A stretch of DNA of 64,000 bases, from positions 3,447,501 through 3,511,500 of the forward strand of contig NZ_CP034346.1 in assembly GCF_003991425.1 (NCBI RefSeq), written 5' to 3'. The position numbers and the translations under genes are program-made. Each line of letters opens with the position of its first letter. Position 1 is the first letter of the stretch. Source of the DNA: Paenibacillus lutimineralis. Lineage in GTDB: Bacteria; Bacillota; Bacilli; Paenibacillales; Paenibacillaceae. Positions 35,176 to 43,257 of this stretch are shown here, one piece after another. The notes under the pieces were generated by a model that made no database searches, was not told where the DNA came from, and worked only from the letters and a program-made list of their open reading frames with translations.

Positions 35176-35715
35176 TTACTCAAGATCAAGCTTGCCGTGA
35201 TACTCCTTCTTCTTTACGAGTTCTAATTGCTCATTTTTCAATTCATAAATATCCAGCCCATTGCCAGCCGCTCCTAATGACCAGCCGAGCGCAAGCTCCA
35301 GTCTACCATCGTGATTAATATCCGGGAACCCAGCATATTCAAGCCCATACCCAAAGCCCTTAATCTCGGATACGATTCGCCACGTATTATCTTGCTGCTT
35401 GAATAATGCAGCCTTCAATGCTTTTCCCGATGCCCTGTTCTCTTCGTATACGACGACAGCTTCATTTATTCCATCGCCATCCATATCTCCGAAGGAGATA
35501 TCCTGTCCCTGTTCACCCTGCATAGGTACTATTAATTTCGCCTGGTCGGGCAGCAGCTTCATTAGCTCTTGACTGATATTGTCCCGCTGGAGACTGCTAA
35601 CAGATGCAGGTGGCTTAATCATATCGATAGGCGTTGCCGGAATGCCGCAACCTCCGAGCAGCAATAACATCGTAACCAGGATTCCTATCCGATTCAGTCT
35701 CTGAAGCATGTTCAT
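35176..35715 (-). CDS. FG-GAP/VCBS-like lipoprotein, copy 2
   Basis: A 179-residue paralogue of the protein at 29943-30476. Lipobox LGGC, then GIPATPIDMIKPP identical in both copies, calcium-loop-like FGDMDGDGINEAVVVYE and FPDINHDGRLELALGWS, and the same ending YHGKLDLE. The ATG at 35715 has AGGGGG upstream. Differences are spread along the length and mostly conservative, so both copies look under selection. It heads the RodA/BcrC/LCP operon and has the 17-bp box 60 bases upstream. Confidence 0.75.
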   Translation of the reverse strand: MNMLQRLNRIGILVTMLLLLGGCGIPATPIDMIKPPASVSSLQRDNISQELMKLLPDQAKLIVPMQGEQGQDISFGDMDGDGINEAVVVYEENRASGKALKAALFKQQDNTWRIVSEIKGFGYGLEYAGFPDINHDGRLELALGWSLGAAGNGLDIYELKNEQLELVKKKEYHGKLDLE

Positions 35716-35774
35716 GATCATCCCCCTGACTGTTCAAGGTTAGTATCTATTTTAATCGCAGATGACCTGCAAGT

Positions 35775-35791
35775 GGTTATGAAAAAGTTAA
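35775..35791 (-). promoter_or_regulatory. Shared 17-bp box, copy 3, upstream of lipoprotein 2
   Basis: Minus strand TTAACTTTTTCATAACC, identical to copy 1, then CACTTGCAG and TAAAAT 20 bases on. It lies between the kinase stop and the lipoprotein start, giving that operon its own promoter. Confidence 0.5.
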
Positions 35792-35798
35792 ATTTTAT

Positions 35799-37226
35799 TC
35801 ATTCAACCTTCTGAGCGCTGAAAACCGACCTGTATGAACCTATAGGCAGGAAAATATGAACCTTCGTTCCCTTTCCTACCGTACTGCTGATTCGTAATTC
35901 TCCGTGATGCAATTGAATGATTTGTTCGGATATTGCCAGGCCAAGTCCGCTGCCTGCGGCATGCTGATCCGCTTTATAGAATTTGTGAAGGACATTCGCC
36001 AACTTATCCTCAGCGATCCCTGCCCCTGTATCCTCAACACATATAACAGCATTACCTTGATTCCGATATGCCCGGATTACGATTCTACCGCGAGGATCGG
36101 TATATTTAAGTGAATTATCAAGCAGATTGATCAAGACCTGCTTAAGCCGGTTCACATCAGCTTGAACATGGGGAAGTTTTTCTATCACTTCTACATCTAG
36201 CGCCACCCCTTGCCTAACTGCTCTTGGGCTGAGTTGGCTGGCGATCTGCCGAATCAATTGCTCGAGATCAACAGAGGCAAATTGGAGAGTGATTCTTCCG
36301 TTATCCAATTTTGAGAAGTCAAGCAATTCATCCACCAAATGAGTTAATCGGTCGCTCTCCGCCTCAATGATATCGAGTCCTTCGTGAACAAGCTGCTGGT
36401 TGTCCCGCCCATTTGCTTTGAGAGTAATAACCCAGCCTTTGATAGAGGTAAGCGGTGTTCTTAATTCATGAGAGATGGAAGAGATAAAATCATTCTTCAG
36501 CTCTTCACTCTTTAAAATTCTCGAGGCCATCATATTCAGCGTCTCCGCCAAGGAACCGAGCTCATCCCGGTATCGCTTGCGTACGCGGATGCTGAAATCC
36601 CCTTCAGTCATCAGGTCCGCTGCATGCTTGAGATCCTTGATCGATCTTGTAATCGTCCAGGACAGCAGCAATCCGAGCGCAGTGACAATGGAAATGACAA
36701 GTAGGCCGACAGTGATCAGAATAACAGTGATCTGGTGGATCGTATGCAGCGTTGCAGTCAAGGAAGTAACGAATCTGACCTCGCCCAGCGTGACGCCGTC
36801 TTCAAGCGCTTGTAAAGGATAGGATACCGCTAATACCGGCTCATTCGTTACCGGGTCCTTTCCCTTCCATATTCCAGGTACGCCAGAGATAGCGGTCTGT
36901 ACATCCGGATATTCCTTCATAGAGAGGCCCCCCTGAACACCGTTGGAATCTTGCAATAGCTGGCCAGATGGGGTAATAATCTGTACCTGGGCTTCGGAAT
37001 TGTGCGCGAACCCACTTAATAGACGCTCCGACTGCGTCGCCAGATCCTCTCCCGCGAAATACTGCTGATAAAAAGAAGCTGATAGTTCAGCCTGATTCAT
37101 CAAGATCCGCTCGACATTATGAAAATAATAAAACCTCACCGAAGCGATCAAGAAGATTTCAAGAATCAGCACGGTGAGGCAGATCACGACCATATAGCTT
37201 CCCACGAGCCTTTTTTGTATGCTCAT
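35799..37226 (-). CDS. Sensor histidine kinase, PhoR/VanS-like
   Basis: A 475-residue kinase. TM1 8-32, extracellular sensor 33-165 (Cache-like, FYQQYFAGEDLATQSERLL), TM2 about 166-190, HAMP (TITRSIKDLKHAADLMTEGDFSIRV), His253 in ISSISHELRTPLTSIKGW, and the ATPase domain (VLINLLDNSLKYT, VEDTGAGI, GSGLGLAIS). It starts five bases after the response regulator stop; the ribosome site is poor, so coupling with the regulator is likely. The signal is unknown. Its neighbours on the same strand are wall-synthesis genes. Confidence 0.88.
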   Translation of the reverse strand: MSIQKRLVGSYMVVICLTVLILEIFLIASVRFYYFHNVERILMNQAELSASFYQQYFAGEDLATQSERLLSGFAHNSEAQVQIITPSGQLLQDSNGVQGGLSMKEYPDVQTAISGVPGIWKGKDPVTNEPVLAVSYPLQALEDGVTLGEVRFVTSLTATLHTIHQITVILITVGLLVISIVTALGLLLSWTITRSIKDLKHAADLMTEGDFSIRVRKRYRDELGSLAETLNMMASRILKSEELKNDFISSISHELRTPLTSIKGWVITLKANGRDNQQLVHEGLDIIEAESDRLTHLVDELLDFSKLDNGRITLQFASVDLEQLIRQIASQLSPRAVRQGVALDVEVIEKLPHVQADVNRLKQVLINLLDNSLKYTDPRGRIVIRAYRNQGNAVICVEDTGAGIAEDKLANVLHKFYKADQHAAGSGLGLAISEQIIQLHHGELRISSTVGKGTKVHIFLPIGSYRSVFSAQKVE

Positions 37227-37231
37227 GCTTC

Positions 37232-37936
37232 TTATCCGTCCTTCCTCCAGCGGTATCCGAGTCCCCACACCGTCTCAATCCACTGTGGATTGGAGCAGTC
37301 ATCCTCAACCTTCTCACGGAGCTTGCGCACATGCACATCCACCGTCTTCGGATCACCGACGAAATCCTCACCCCAGACGAGATTCAACAATTCATTACGG
37401 GATAGTGCCGTGTCGGGATGATCCAAAAAGGTTCGAAGCATCTGGAATTCCTTCGGTGTCAGCTCAATAACTTGATCATTCTTGAACGCTTTATTGGAAT
37501 TCATATCGATGCGGATCGGACCGGACTCCAGAATATGCCGCAACGAAGTCTGACGGTTGTCCGTACGCCTTAGTATGGCATGAATACGAGCGACAAGCTC
37601 GAGCGGGTTAAATGGCTTGACGATATAATCATCGGCCCCGATCTCCAGTCCTTTGATCTTGTCCAGATCTTGCCCGCGCGCGGTTAAGAATACAATAATG
37701 ACAGAGGGATCCTTCTCCCTAATTCGTCTGCAGATCTCAAATCCATCGGTATCCGGCAGCATGATATCCAGAATGATCACATTCGGTTGATGCGAAGAAT
37801 AACACTCTATGGCCGACTCGCCATCCGCAGCTTCATATACGGTAAATCCATTATGAGATAAATTAATTGAAATAAAGCGTCTGATATGATCATCATCTTC
37901 ACAGACCAATACTTGATTACGCGCTATAGTATCCAA
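37232..37936 (-). CDS. OmpR/PhoB-family response regulator (PhoP-like)
   Basis: A 234-residue regulator. The TTG at 37936 is the best start, with GGGAGGTG seven bases upstream; the longer frame has no site and adds an unrelated leader. Receiver: CEDDDHIRR pocket, Asp57 (VIILDIMLPDTDGFE), YIVKPFNPLE lysine; winged helix: KTVDVHVRKLREKVEDD and TVWGLGYRW. Partner of the kinase that follows. It has a sigma-A promoter upstream and may act on the 17-bp boxes at 28676, 30532 and 35775. Confidence 0.9.
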   Translation of the reverse strand: MDTIARNQVLVCEDDDHIRRFISINLSHNGFTVYEAADGESAIECYSSHQPNVIILDIMLPDTDGFEICRRIREKDPSVIIVFLTARGQDLDKIKGLEIGADDYIVKPFNPLELVARIHAILRRTDNRQTSLRHILESGPIRIDMNSNKAFKNDQVIELTPKEFQMLRTFLDHPDTALSRNELLNLVWGEDFVGDPKTVDVHVRKLREKVEDDCSNPQWIETVWGLGYRWRKDG

Positions 37937-37979
37937 GATTTTGCACCTCCCAACCGTGGATGCGTTAACGATAAAGTGG

Positions 37980-38008
37980 ATATTACTCGAAATTGCAGAT
38001 GTTGTCAA
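37980..38008 (-). promoter_or_regulatory. Sigma-A promoter of the two-component system
   Basis: On the minus strand TTGACA (38008-38003), 17-base spacer, TAATAT (37985-37980), 44 bases before the TTG start of the regulator. Confidence 0.7.
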
Positions 38009-38026
38009 AAATCGTAGAACTCAAAT

Positions 38027-38053
38027 AGTCCAAACCCAGACAAGGCTTGGACT
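38027..38053 (-). terminator. Possible terminator after the TetR gene
   Basis: AGTCCAA (38027-38033) with TTGGACT (38047-38053), then ATTTGAG on the minus strand. The T run is poor. Confidence 0.35.
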
Positions 38054-38073
38054 TGATCACTTAGCATTATATC

Positions 38074-38673
38074 TTATAACGACAACCCATCTTCTAGTAG
38101 GGTTAAAGATTCATCCAGGAGCTTTGCGAAATCTGCTTCAGGGTGCTCAGCACAATATAGCATCACTGAAAAATTAACTCCCATAATAGCACCGGCTAGC
38201 GTTCGGATTGCTAAATCGTCCTGCTTGCGTCCCATTCTTCTGGCAATAATTTCAGTAAACATCTGCATCGTTTGATTCCAATTTTTTAATGATGCTGCCC
38301 GTAGAGGCGGCACACTCATGATTAGCTGGTTGCGTTCATATACAGTCTTTAATTCATCTTGAGACAAACGGGCCATTATTGATGTCATTGCTCTACGCAA
38401 AGCTTGAAGCGGGCTAAGTTCAGGAGGCTGCTTATCAAAGGCAGAGATAAGAAGGGGATCATAATTATCAGAAATAACCACATCCTCTTTGGTTGCAAAA
38501 TACCGAAAAAAAGTACTCGGTGATATCTCTGCCGCCTCGGAAATTTGCTCCACCGTAGTTTCTTGGTAGCCAAGTTCTTTAAAAAGTCGAAACGCATGCA
38601 TCTGAACTGTGGCCATCGTTTTGGCCTTTTTGCGCTCTCGCAATCCAATGGTTTTCTGGTTACTTACTGGCAT
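38074..38673 (-). CDS. TetR-family regulator
   Basis: A 199-residue repressor. The start at 38673 is chosen by GGAGAGTGAG in front. HTH: TTVEQISEAAEISPSTFFRYFATKEDVV (about 35-62); the rest is a helical ligand domain. It is the third gene after an ABC exporter on the same strand, 123 bases away, and is the likely regulator of that operon. Confidence 0.85.
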   Translation of the reverse strand: MPVSNQKTIGLRERKKAKTMATVQMHAFRLFKELGYQETTVEQISEAAEISPSTFFRYFATKEDVVISDNYDPLLISAFDKQPPELSPLQALRRAMTSIMARLSQDELKTVYERNQLIMSVPPLRAASLKNWNQTMQMFTEIIARRMGRKQDDLAIRTLAGAIMGVNFSVMLYCAEHPEADFAKLLDESLTLLEDGLSL

Positions 38674-38795
38674 CTTGCTCACTCTCCAAAGGTTTTTTGC
38701 TCGAAGCATATTGAAGACCATCCGCAATGGACTTGTTCAATCGTCAGTATAGATAAGTTTAGCATGTTTCTAGAAAAGTAGGCAAGCTAGCAAAC

Positions 38796-39545
38796 TTACA
38801 GGTCCCTTCGAACAATACCAGCCCATCCCGCGCAGCTTCCTGCTACGAATAGCCCCAATGCACCGGATACAGATATTACAGGTAGCCCCTCTCCTACACT
38901 TAGGGTGGCTGCATCAAACAATTGAAACAAGTTAGCCTTGGCCATCCACATGAAGCTTTTATTCATACCAGAGAGTATGTTGAATAAGAACATAATGGCT
39001 ACGATACCAATCCCAATCGACAAGGCTCCTCGTTCTGAGTTCAGCCATGGCGATATTGCAAATCCAACTCCCATAAAAGCGAGTGAGGTCAATAGTCCTG
39101 CCAACATTATATTTATTACTGCCCAGGGTGTATTGAGCATACCGAGAGATTTCCCGATCAGTAAGACGATTCCTGTAGATACTGCAGCAATAATGATCAC
39201 TTGAGAAATGTGTGCTAGCCATTTAGCCCAATAAATAGATGTTCGGCTATAAGGGAGTGTAAATAAGAACTCCACGCTATGACGATCCCGTTCTTTAACA
39301 ATGGAGCCGATAGCCCAGCTCATAGAGAAAAATCCTAGGAGAAGCAAGAAAAACGTAAACGGTTGTCCGGATACCCATCCTTCAAAAGTGGAAAGATTCT
39401 CGGCGAAGCTCGCCAATCGCCCGTCACTTTCCAAATATGACTTGGAGGCTGCCGCCGGGATGGCCTGAAGAAGCCCTACGAAAAGTAAAGCAATCCAGAA
39501 ACTTCTTCTATTCTGGGCCAACTCGTAACGGATCATTTTAGTCAA
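38796..39545 (-). CDS. ABC-2 type exporter permease
   Basis: A 249-residue membrane protein with six predicted helices. It starts with MIRYELAQNRRSFWIALLF, has the cytoplasmic loop SIVKERDRHSVEFLFTLPYSRTSIYWAKWLA typical of ABC-2 permeases, and overlaps the ATPase gene by four bases. Together they form an exporter of unknown cargo. Confidence 0.85.
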   Translation of the reverse strand: MTKMIRYELAQNRRSFWIALLFVGLLQAIPAAASKSYLESDGRLASFAENLSTFEGWVSGQPFTFFLLLLGFFSMSWAIGSIVKERDRHSVEFLFTLPYSRTSIYWAKWLAHISQVIIIAAVSTGIVLLIGKSLGMLNTPWAVINIMLAGLLTSLAFMGVGFAISPWLNSERGALSIGIGIVAIMFLFNILSGMNKSFMWMAKANLFQLFDAATLSVGEGLPVISVSGALGLFVAGSCAGWAGIVRRDL

Positions 39546-40468
39546 ATTAGAGCCCTCCTGTCTGGTACATTAGCTTCCGAAGCATACTCGCACATAAATT
39601 TTTCCTCTAGTGACATTCTGCGTACGCTCAAATTCTTAACAGGCATACGAGACAGCATGGCAAGCACGGAACAAAGCTCTTTATCTTGAACACGGAATCG
39701 GTACACTCCGTCTTCGTACTTCGCCCTCGGATCCATTTGATATAGTTCTCGCAGCTGAAGGCCATCATCTTTGGGAAAGCAAGAAACCTCAATGAAATGA
39801 TCACTAATATCGGATATTTCTGATACCGTTGATACTTGTCTTAAGCGGCCATCTCGAATAATAGCAACATGGTCGCATAATTTTTCAACCTCAGTCAGAA
39901 TATGTGTTGAGAAGAACACCGTTGTTCCTTTTAACTCATTCCATTCACGGAGAATCTGAAAAAATTGTTGCTGCACAAGTGGATCCAGCCCCGAAGTTGG
40001 TTCATCTAAAATGAGCAATTCAGGATTATGGATAAGGGAAAGCAAAATACCCAGCTTCTTCCGATTTCCTAATGAATAGGATTTGATTTTCTGTTTTCCA
40101 TTCCACTGAAGTCGTTCGGCATAATCATGTATCCGGGACTTTTTCAAATCTGCTCCGTGCACACTTGCAGCGAAGCTTAGAACTTGATGACCGCTCATAT
40201 CCGGATAAAGCCGAATCTCAGAGGGAAGATAGCCTATTTTTCTGCGCAGGGACGGGTCGTCACCATGGATGCGGTGTCCCAAAACAAAGATCTCACCTGA
40301 AGTTGGAGCAATCAACTGCAAGAGCAGCCGTATCGTAGTCGATTTCCCCGCCCCGTTAGGCCCGATAAATCCGAAGATCTCTCCTCGCTCGACCTTGAGA
40401 TTCAAATCTATAACACCACGTTTGCCGTTATATGTTTTAGTCAGATTGCGGAGAAGAATGGCTGACAT
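39542..40468 (-). CDS. ABC exporter ATPase
   Basis: A 308-residue ATPase: Walker A GPNGAGKST, Q loop, signature YSLGNRKKLGIL (an unusual LGNRK in place of LSGGQ), Walker B ELLILDEPTSGLDPL and a switch histidine in FFSTHILTEVE. The C-terminal 80 residues are an extra domain common in DrrA/CcmA-like drug or peptide exporters. First gene of an ATPase-permease-TetR operon. Confidence 0.9.
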   Translation of the reverse strand: MSAILLRNLTKTYNGKRGVIDLNLKVERGEIFGFIGPNGAGKSTTIRLLLQLIAPTSGEIFVLGHRIHGDDPSLRRKIGYLPSEIRLYPDMSGHQVLSFAASVHGADLKKSRIHDYAERLQWNGKQKIKSYSLGNRKKLGILLSLIHNPELLILDEPTSGLDPLVQQQFFQILREWNELKGTTVFFSTHILTEVEKLCDHVAIIRDGRLRQVSTVSEISDISDHFIEVSCFPKDDGLQLRELYQMDPRAKYEDGVYRFRVQDKELCSVLAMLSRMPVKNLSVRRMSLEEKFMCEYASEANVPDRRALI

Positions 40469-40608
40469 TGTACACCACCTTATTCATAGTTTTGCTTAAG
40501 GTCTGGAGCGTATTGGAGTTTGTCTTCTTTTGTATACAGATCACGGATAACAGCATACCTAAAACGGCTGCTCTACCGCTTCCCCATAGCATCGGCCCAT
40601 TAGTGACA

Positions 40609-40638
40609 TTAACACCCCTTTGACATTGATATTATAAT
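40609..40638 (+). promoter_or_regulatory. Possible plus-strand promoter of the sigma-factor leader
   Basis: TTAACA (40609-40614), 18-base spacer, TATAAT (40633-40638). It would give a leader of about 160 bases that contains the hairpin at 40709-40745. Confidence 0.4.
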
Positions 40639-40641
40639 GGG

Positions 40642-40670
40642 ACTTTATATCATTTGATAGTTTTTGTCAA
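40642..40670 (-). promoter_or_regulatory. Promoter with TATCA-TT-TGATA palindrome for the ABC/TetR operon
   Basis: TTGACA on the minus strand at 40670-40665 and ATAAAG/TAAAGT 16-17 bases on. The spacer holds a small inverted repeat TATCATTTGATA (40648-40659), a fair place for TetR binding. Confidence 0.35.
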
Positions 40671-40708
40671 AATATTAATTGTTAAATTATGTTGTTTTAG
40701 AGAAGTGC

Positions 40709-40746
40709 AAAAAAATAGGAAATCTATATAGATCACCTATTTTTTA
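40709..40746. terminator. Terminator-like hairpin in the sigma-factor leader
   Basis: AAAAAATAGG (40710-40719) and CCTATTTTTT (40736-40745) form a 10-bp stem with A and T runs on both sides. It lies in a divergent gap, so no gene needs it; on the plus strand it would stop transcripts about 60 bases before the sigma gene. Confidence 0.6.
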
Positions 40747-40806
40747 TATTTATGGTATAATAAGTATATTATACAAAATATACATATATTTGGAGAGGAG
40801 AATTCT

Positions 40807-41367
40807 TTGTATACAGTAAACCTGAATGATGAAGTCTATAGCGAGGAATTATACAATAAATATTACGATCGAATTTATGCTTATTGCAAAAAACGTGTAA
40901 AATGGCAGCAAAAATTCAATGATATTGCTGAAGATTGTACTCAGAGTACCTTTCTTGAAGCTCACAGGCAGCTTTCCAGTTTAAGATCGCACCCTAATAT
41001 CGAAGGCTGGTTATACACGACGGCCCGTAACATGATCAACAACGCTTATAGGAGCTTGTATACCAAGAAGCAGCGCGAGGTTATTCTCGATGAGACAATC
41101 TCCAATTCTCTGATGCAATTGGATCAGGAATTAGAGCATCTGTTCCAAGAAGCCATCAATTTGGACCAGTTGTGCATCGAAATTTTGGGAAGACTAACCA
41201 GACAAGAAAATGAGTTGTATACCGATTATTATCAGAACAAACTGACTATAGCGAGTCTATCCAAGAAGTACGGTATTTCCGCCACCGCAATCACTACCAG
41301 AATCCATCGGCTGAAGAAGAAGATTAAGATGATTATTAACAAACATTATAGTGAACATCTTTATTGA
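40807..41367 (+). CDS. ECF-type RNA polymerase sigma factor
   Basis: A 186-residue sigma-70 family factor starting at TTG after AGAGGAG. Region 2: LYNKYYDRIYAYCKKRVKWQ ... DIAEDCTQSTFLEAHRQL ... IEGWLYTTARNMINNAYRSL; region 4: LTIASLSKKYGISATAITTRIHRLKKKI. No anti-sigma gene follows; instead the last 7 bases overlap the tail of the converging ABC operon. An extended, lysine-rich C-terminus is present. It may control that operon or a distant regulon. Confidence 0.82.
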   Translation: MYTVNLNDEVYSEELYNKYYDRIYAYCKKRVKWQQKFNDIAEDCTQSTFLEAHRQLSSLRSHPNIEGWLYTTARNMINNAYRSLYTKKQREVILDETISNSLMQLDQELEHLFQEAINLDQLCIEILGRLTRQENELYTDYYQNKLTIASLSKKYGISATAITTRIHRLKKKIKMIINKHYSEHLY

Positions 41368-43256
41368 GCAATTTTATAGGTTAGAATCTGCTTATCTTCA
41401 AGTAAGCTTCTATAATGCAGCGATCCATTCTCGATTCGGAAGTTATCGGTATAGAGTGAATCCAGCGCGTGTACGTTATCCTCCTGTTCCTTATATACAC
41501 TAAGCCGATACTGGTGATCTATATAGTAAATATCGCCATTATAATAGACTAGAGACATCCCTCCCTTTACATCTCGAGCTATGATTGTCTCTCGGCCGGT
41601 ATTCCGGTTGATCTTCACCAGCTCCGAATTCACAACAAAATAAATGTAGTTCTCATTTAGAACCAAGCAGTAGATTAAAGAGGTGTTTCTGGACATCTCT
41701 TCCAAGTCTTGTTGACCTGAAGCTATCCCGAAGAAGTCTTCCGTATTCTCAGGTACACTGTTATAAATTAGCTTCTGACGGAAGTCCTTCAGGTCAATGC
41801 CATATATTCGTATCCCTTCCGTCCCTAGAGTTTGAGTAACGTAATAGCACCACCCATCTCGGACGAATATAGCGGAAATATCCCCTTTCTGGATGAACGG
41901 TTCGCGCGTTAGCAGAAATTCCTCTCCTGTATCGATACTTTTGGCAGTAATTATATTATTCTCCTCGTCCAGCTTGATGGCGTATCCGGCTGTCTCTCCA
42001 TAATTTCTTGCATCACGGGCGTCAAAAGTGAAAATATCCTTAGCCTTCCCCGCATGTTCACACCCGCTTATGATCAAGCAGCAGATGATAAGTAGGCTAA
42101 GAGACAATGGGGATTTATTCCTCTTTCTATGCATTAAGCGCCTCTTCAGCATATATTTTGAATATTTTTTGAGACTGTATAAATAGAACAGAGCCATTTC
42201 AATAGCATACCCGGCTATCAGGAATAAGAAGGTCTTCCTTCCAATAGCCTGGAATTGAACGATCTTCTCAACACTACCCTGGTCATTATAGGCGCTCTCA
42301 TAAACCGTTCCCCATAGATACCCTGTCCCGGCGAGCAGTCCTGAAGGCAGCGGAAGATAATAGAGCCAAGGTTTGCTCGGAAAAAGAATGTATGGCAGAA
42401 ATATTAGAACACTGCTTATAAATAAGGTAATAACCGTATTTTTAGTAATAATACCTGTCAGAGAGATGCAACCGGCAAACAAAGCCGCCCCCAGCATTCG
42501 AACCAGCAGGAGAATAAGGAAGGCTTGATTCAACGTGATAGGGTAGTCACTATTGGCAAAGAACTTCAGACTTTGCAGCGGGAAGCTTCCATTCTTTAAG
42601 CCTACCATTCCATCTAGGCAGAAATATTCGATCACAGTGAATAAAACAGTGATGGTCATAACCAGCATCGCTCCGATTGCAAGCTTGACTACACCTGTCT
42701 GATATTTGCCTCTGGAGCTTGATAGCAGCAAAGAGTCCATCCCAGACTCATACTCATAACAAAACAAAGGCGTTAGCACAATAATCAGGCAGAGAAGCAG
42801 CACAAAATCGGGCCTGCTGTGGGCAAGCAATGTACTCCATCCTCTCTCGTCCATTAAATACCGCTCTTCAGGTGCTTCTTTGGCATAATAATATTGATTA
42901 TAGACTACATTGAATACGGCGTTGTTCTTTATCCGCTCGTAGTATTGTTTACTCGTCTGTTCATAGACATCCTGTCCAATGATCCCATCCTTCCACTGAC
43001 GCGCCAGCCCATCCAATTCGGCAGTAGCATGCACAACAGCATAATACTCATCTTGTAATTGCTGTTCTTTAGCTTTCGTGAGCTTGCCTTCATATAGTTT
43101 GATATAGGCGCTGTAGCCTTCCGGGTTCCGATTGATGATTAGATCAGAGTCGTATCCCTGCTGCAGGGTCAAAGCGATTTTTAATATAATCATCATCGCG
43201 ATGACCAGCAGTCCTTTTTGCTTAATTAGAATTTTTCGCCATTCTTGGTACAACAT
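41361..43256 (-). CDS. ABC-2 permease fused to a lipoprotein-like domain
   Basis: A 631-residue protein. Residues 1-360 are an ABC-2 permease (SRPDFVLLLCLIIVLTPLFCYEYESGMDSLLLSSSRGK) like the product of the preceding gene. From residue 375 the chain reads as a complete lipoprotein signal (MHRKRNKSPLSLSLL... ending ISGC), followed by a beta-rich domain with propeller-like strands (YNGDIYYIDHQYRLSVYKEQ). The internal ATG at 42134 has AAGAGG before it, so a separate 257-residue lipoprotein could also be made from the same frame. Last gene of the operon beginning at 47619. Confidence 0.75.
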   Translation of the reverse strand: MLYQEWRKILIKQKGLLVIAMMIILKIALTLQQGYDSDLIINRNPEGYSAYIKLYEGKLTKAKEQQLQDEYYAVVHATAELDGLARQWKDGIIGQDVYEQTSKQYYERIKNNAVFNVVYNQYYYAKEAPEERYLMDERGWSTLLAHSRPDFVLLLCLIIVLTPLFCYEYESGMDSLLLSSSRGKYQTGVVKLAIGAMLVMTITVLFTVIEYFCLDGMVGLKNGSFPLQSLKFFANSDYPITLNQAFLILLLVRMLGAALFAGCISLTGIITKNTVITLFISSVLIFLPYILFPSKPWLYYLPLPSGLLAGTGYLWGTVYESAYNDQGSVEKIVQFQAIGRKTFLFLIAGYAIEMALFYLYSLKKYSKYMLKRRLMHRKRNKSPLSLSLLIICCLIISGCEHAGKAKDIFTFDARDARNYGETAGYAIKLDEENNIITAKSIDTGEEFLLTREPFIQKGDISAIFVRDGWCYYVTQTLGTEGIRIYGIDLKDFRQKLIYNSVPENTEDFFGIASGQQDLEEMSRNTSLIYCLVLNENYIYFVVNSELVKINRNTGRETIIARDVKGGMSLVYYNGDIYYIDHQYRLSVYKEQEDNVHALDSLYTDNFRIENGSLHYRSLLEDKQILTYKIAQ

Positions 43257-43257
43257 A

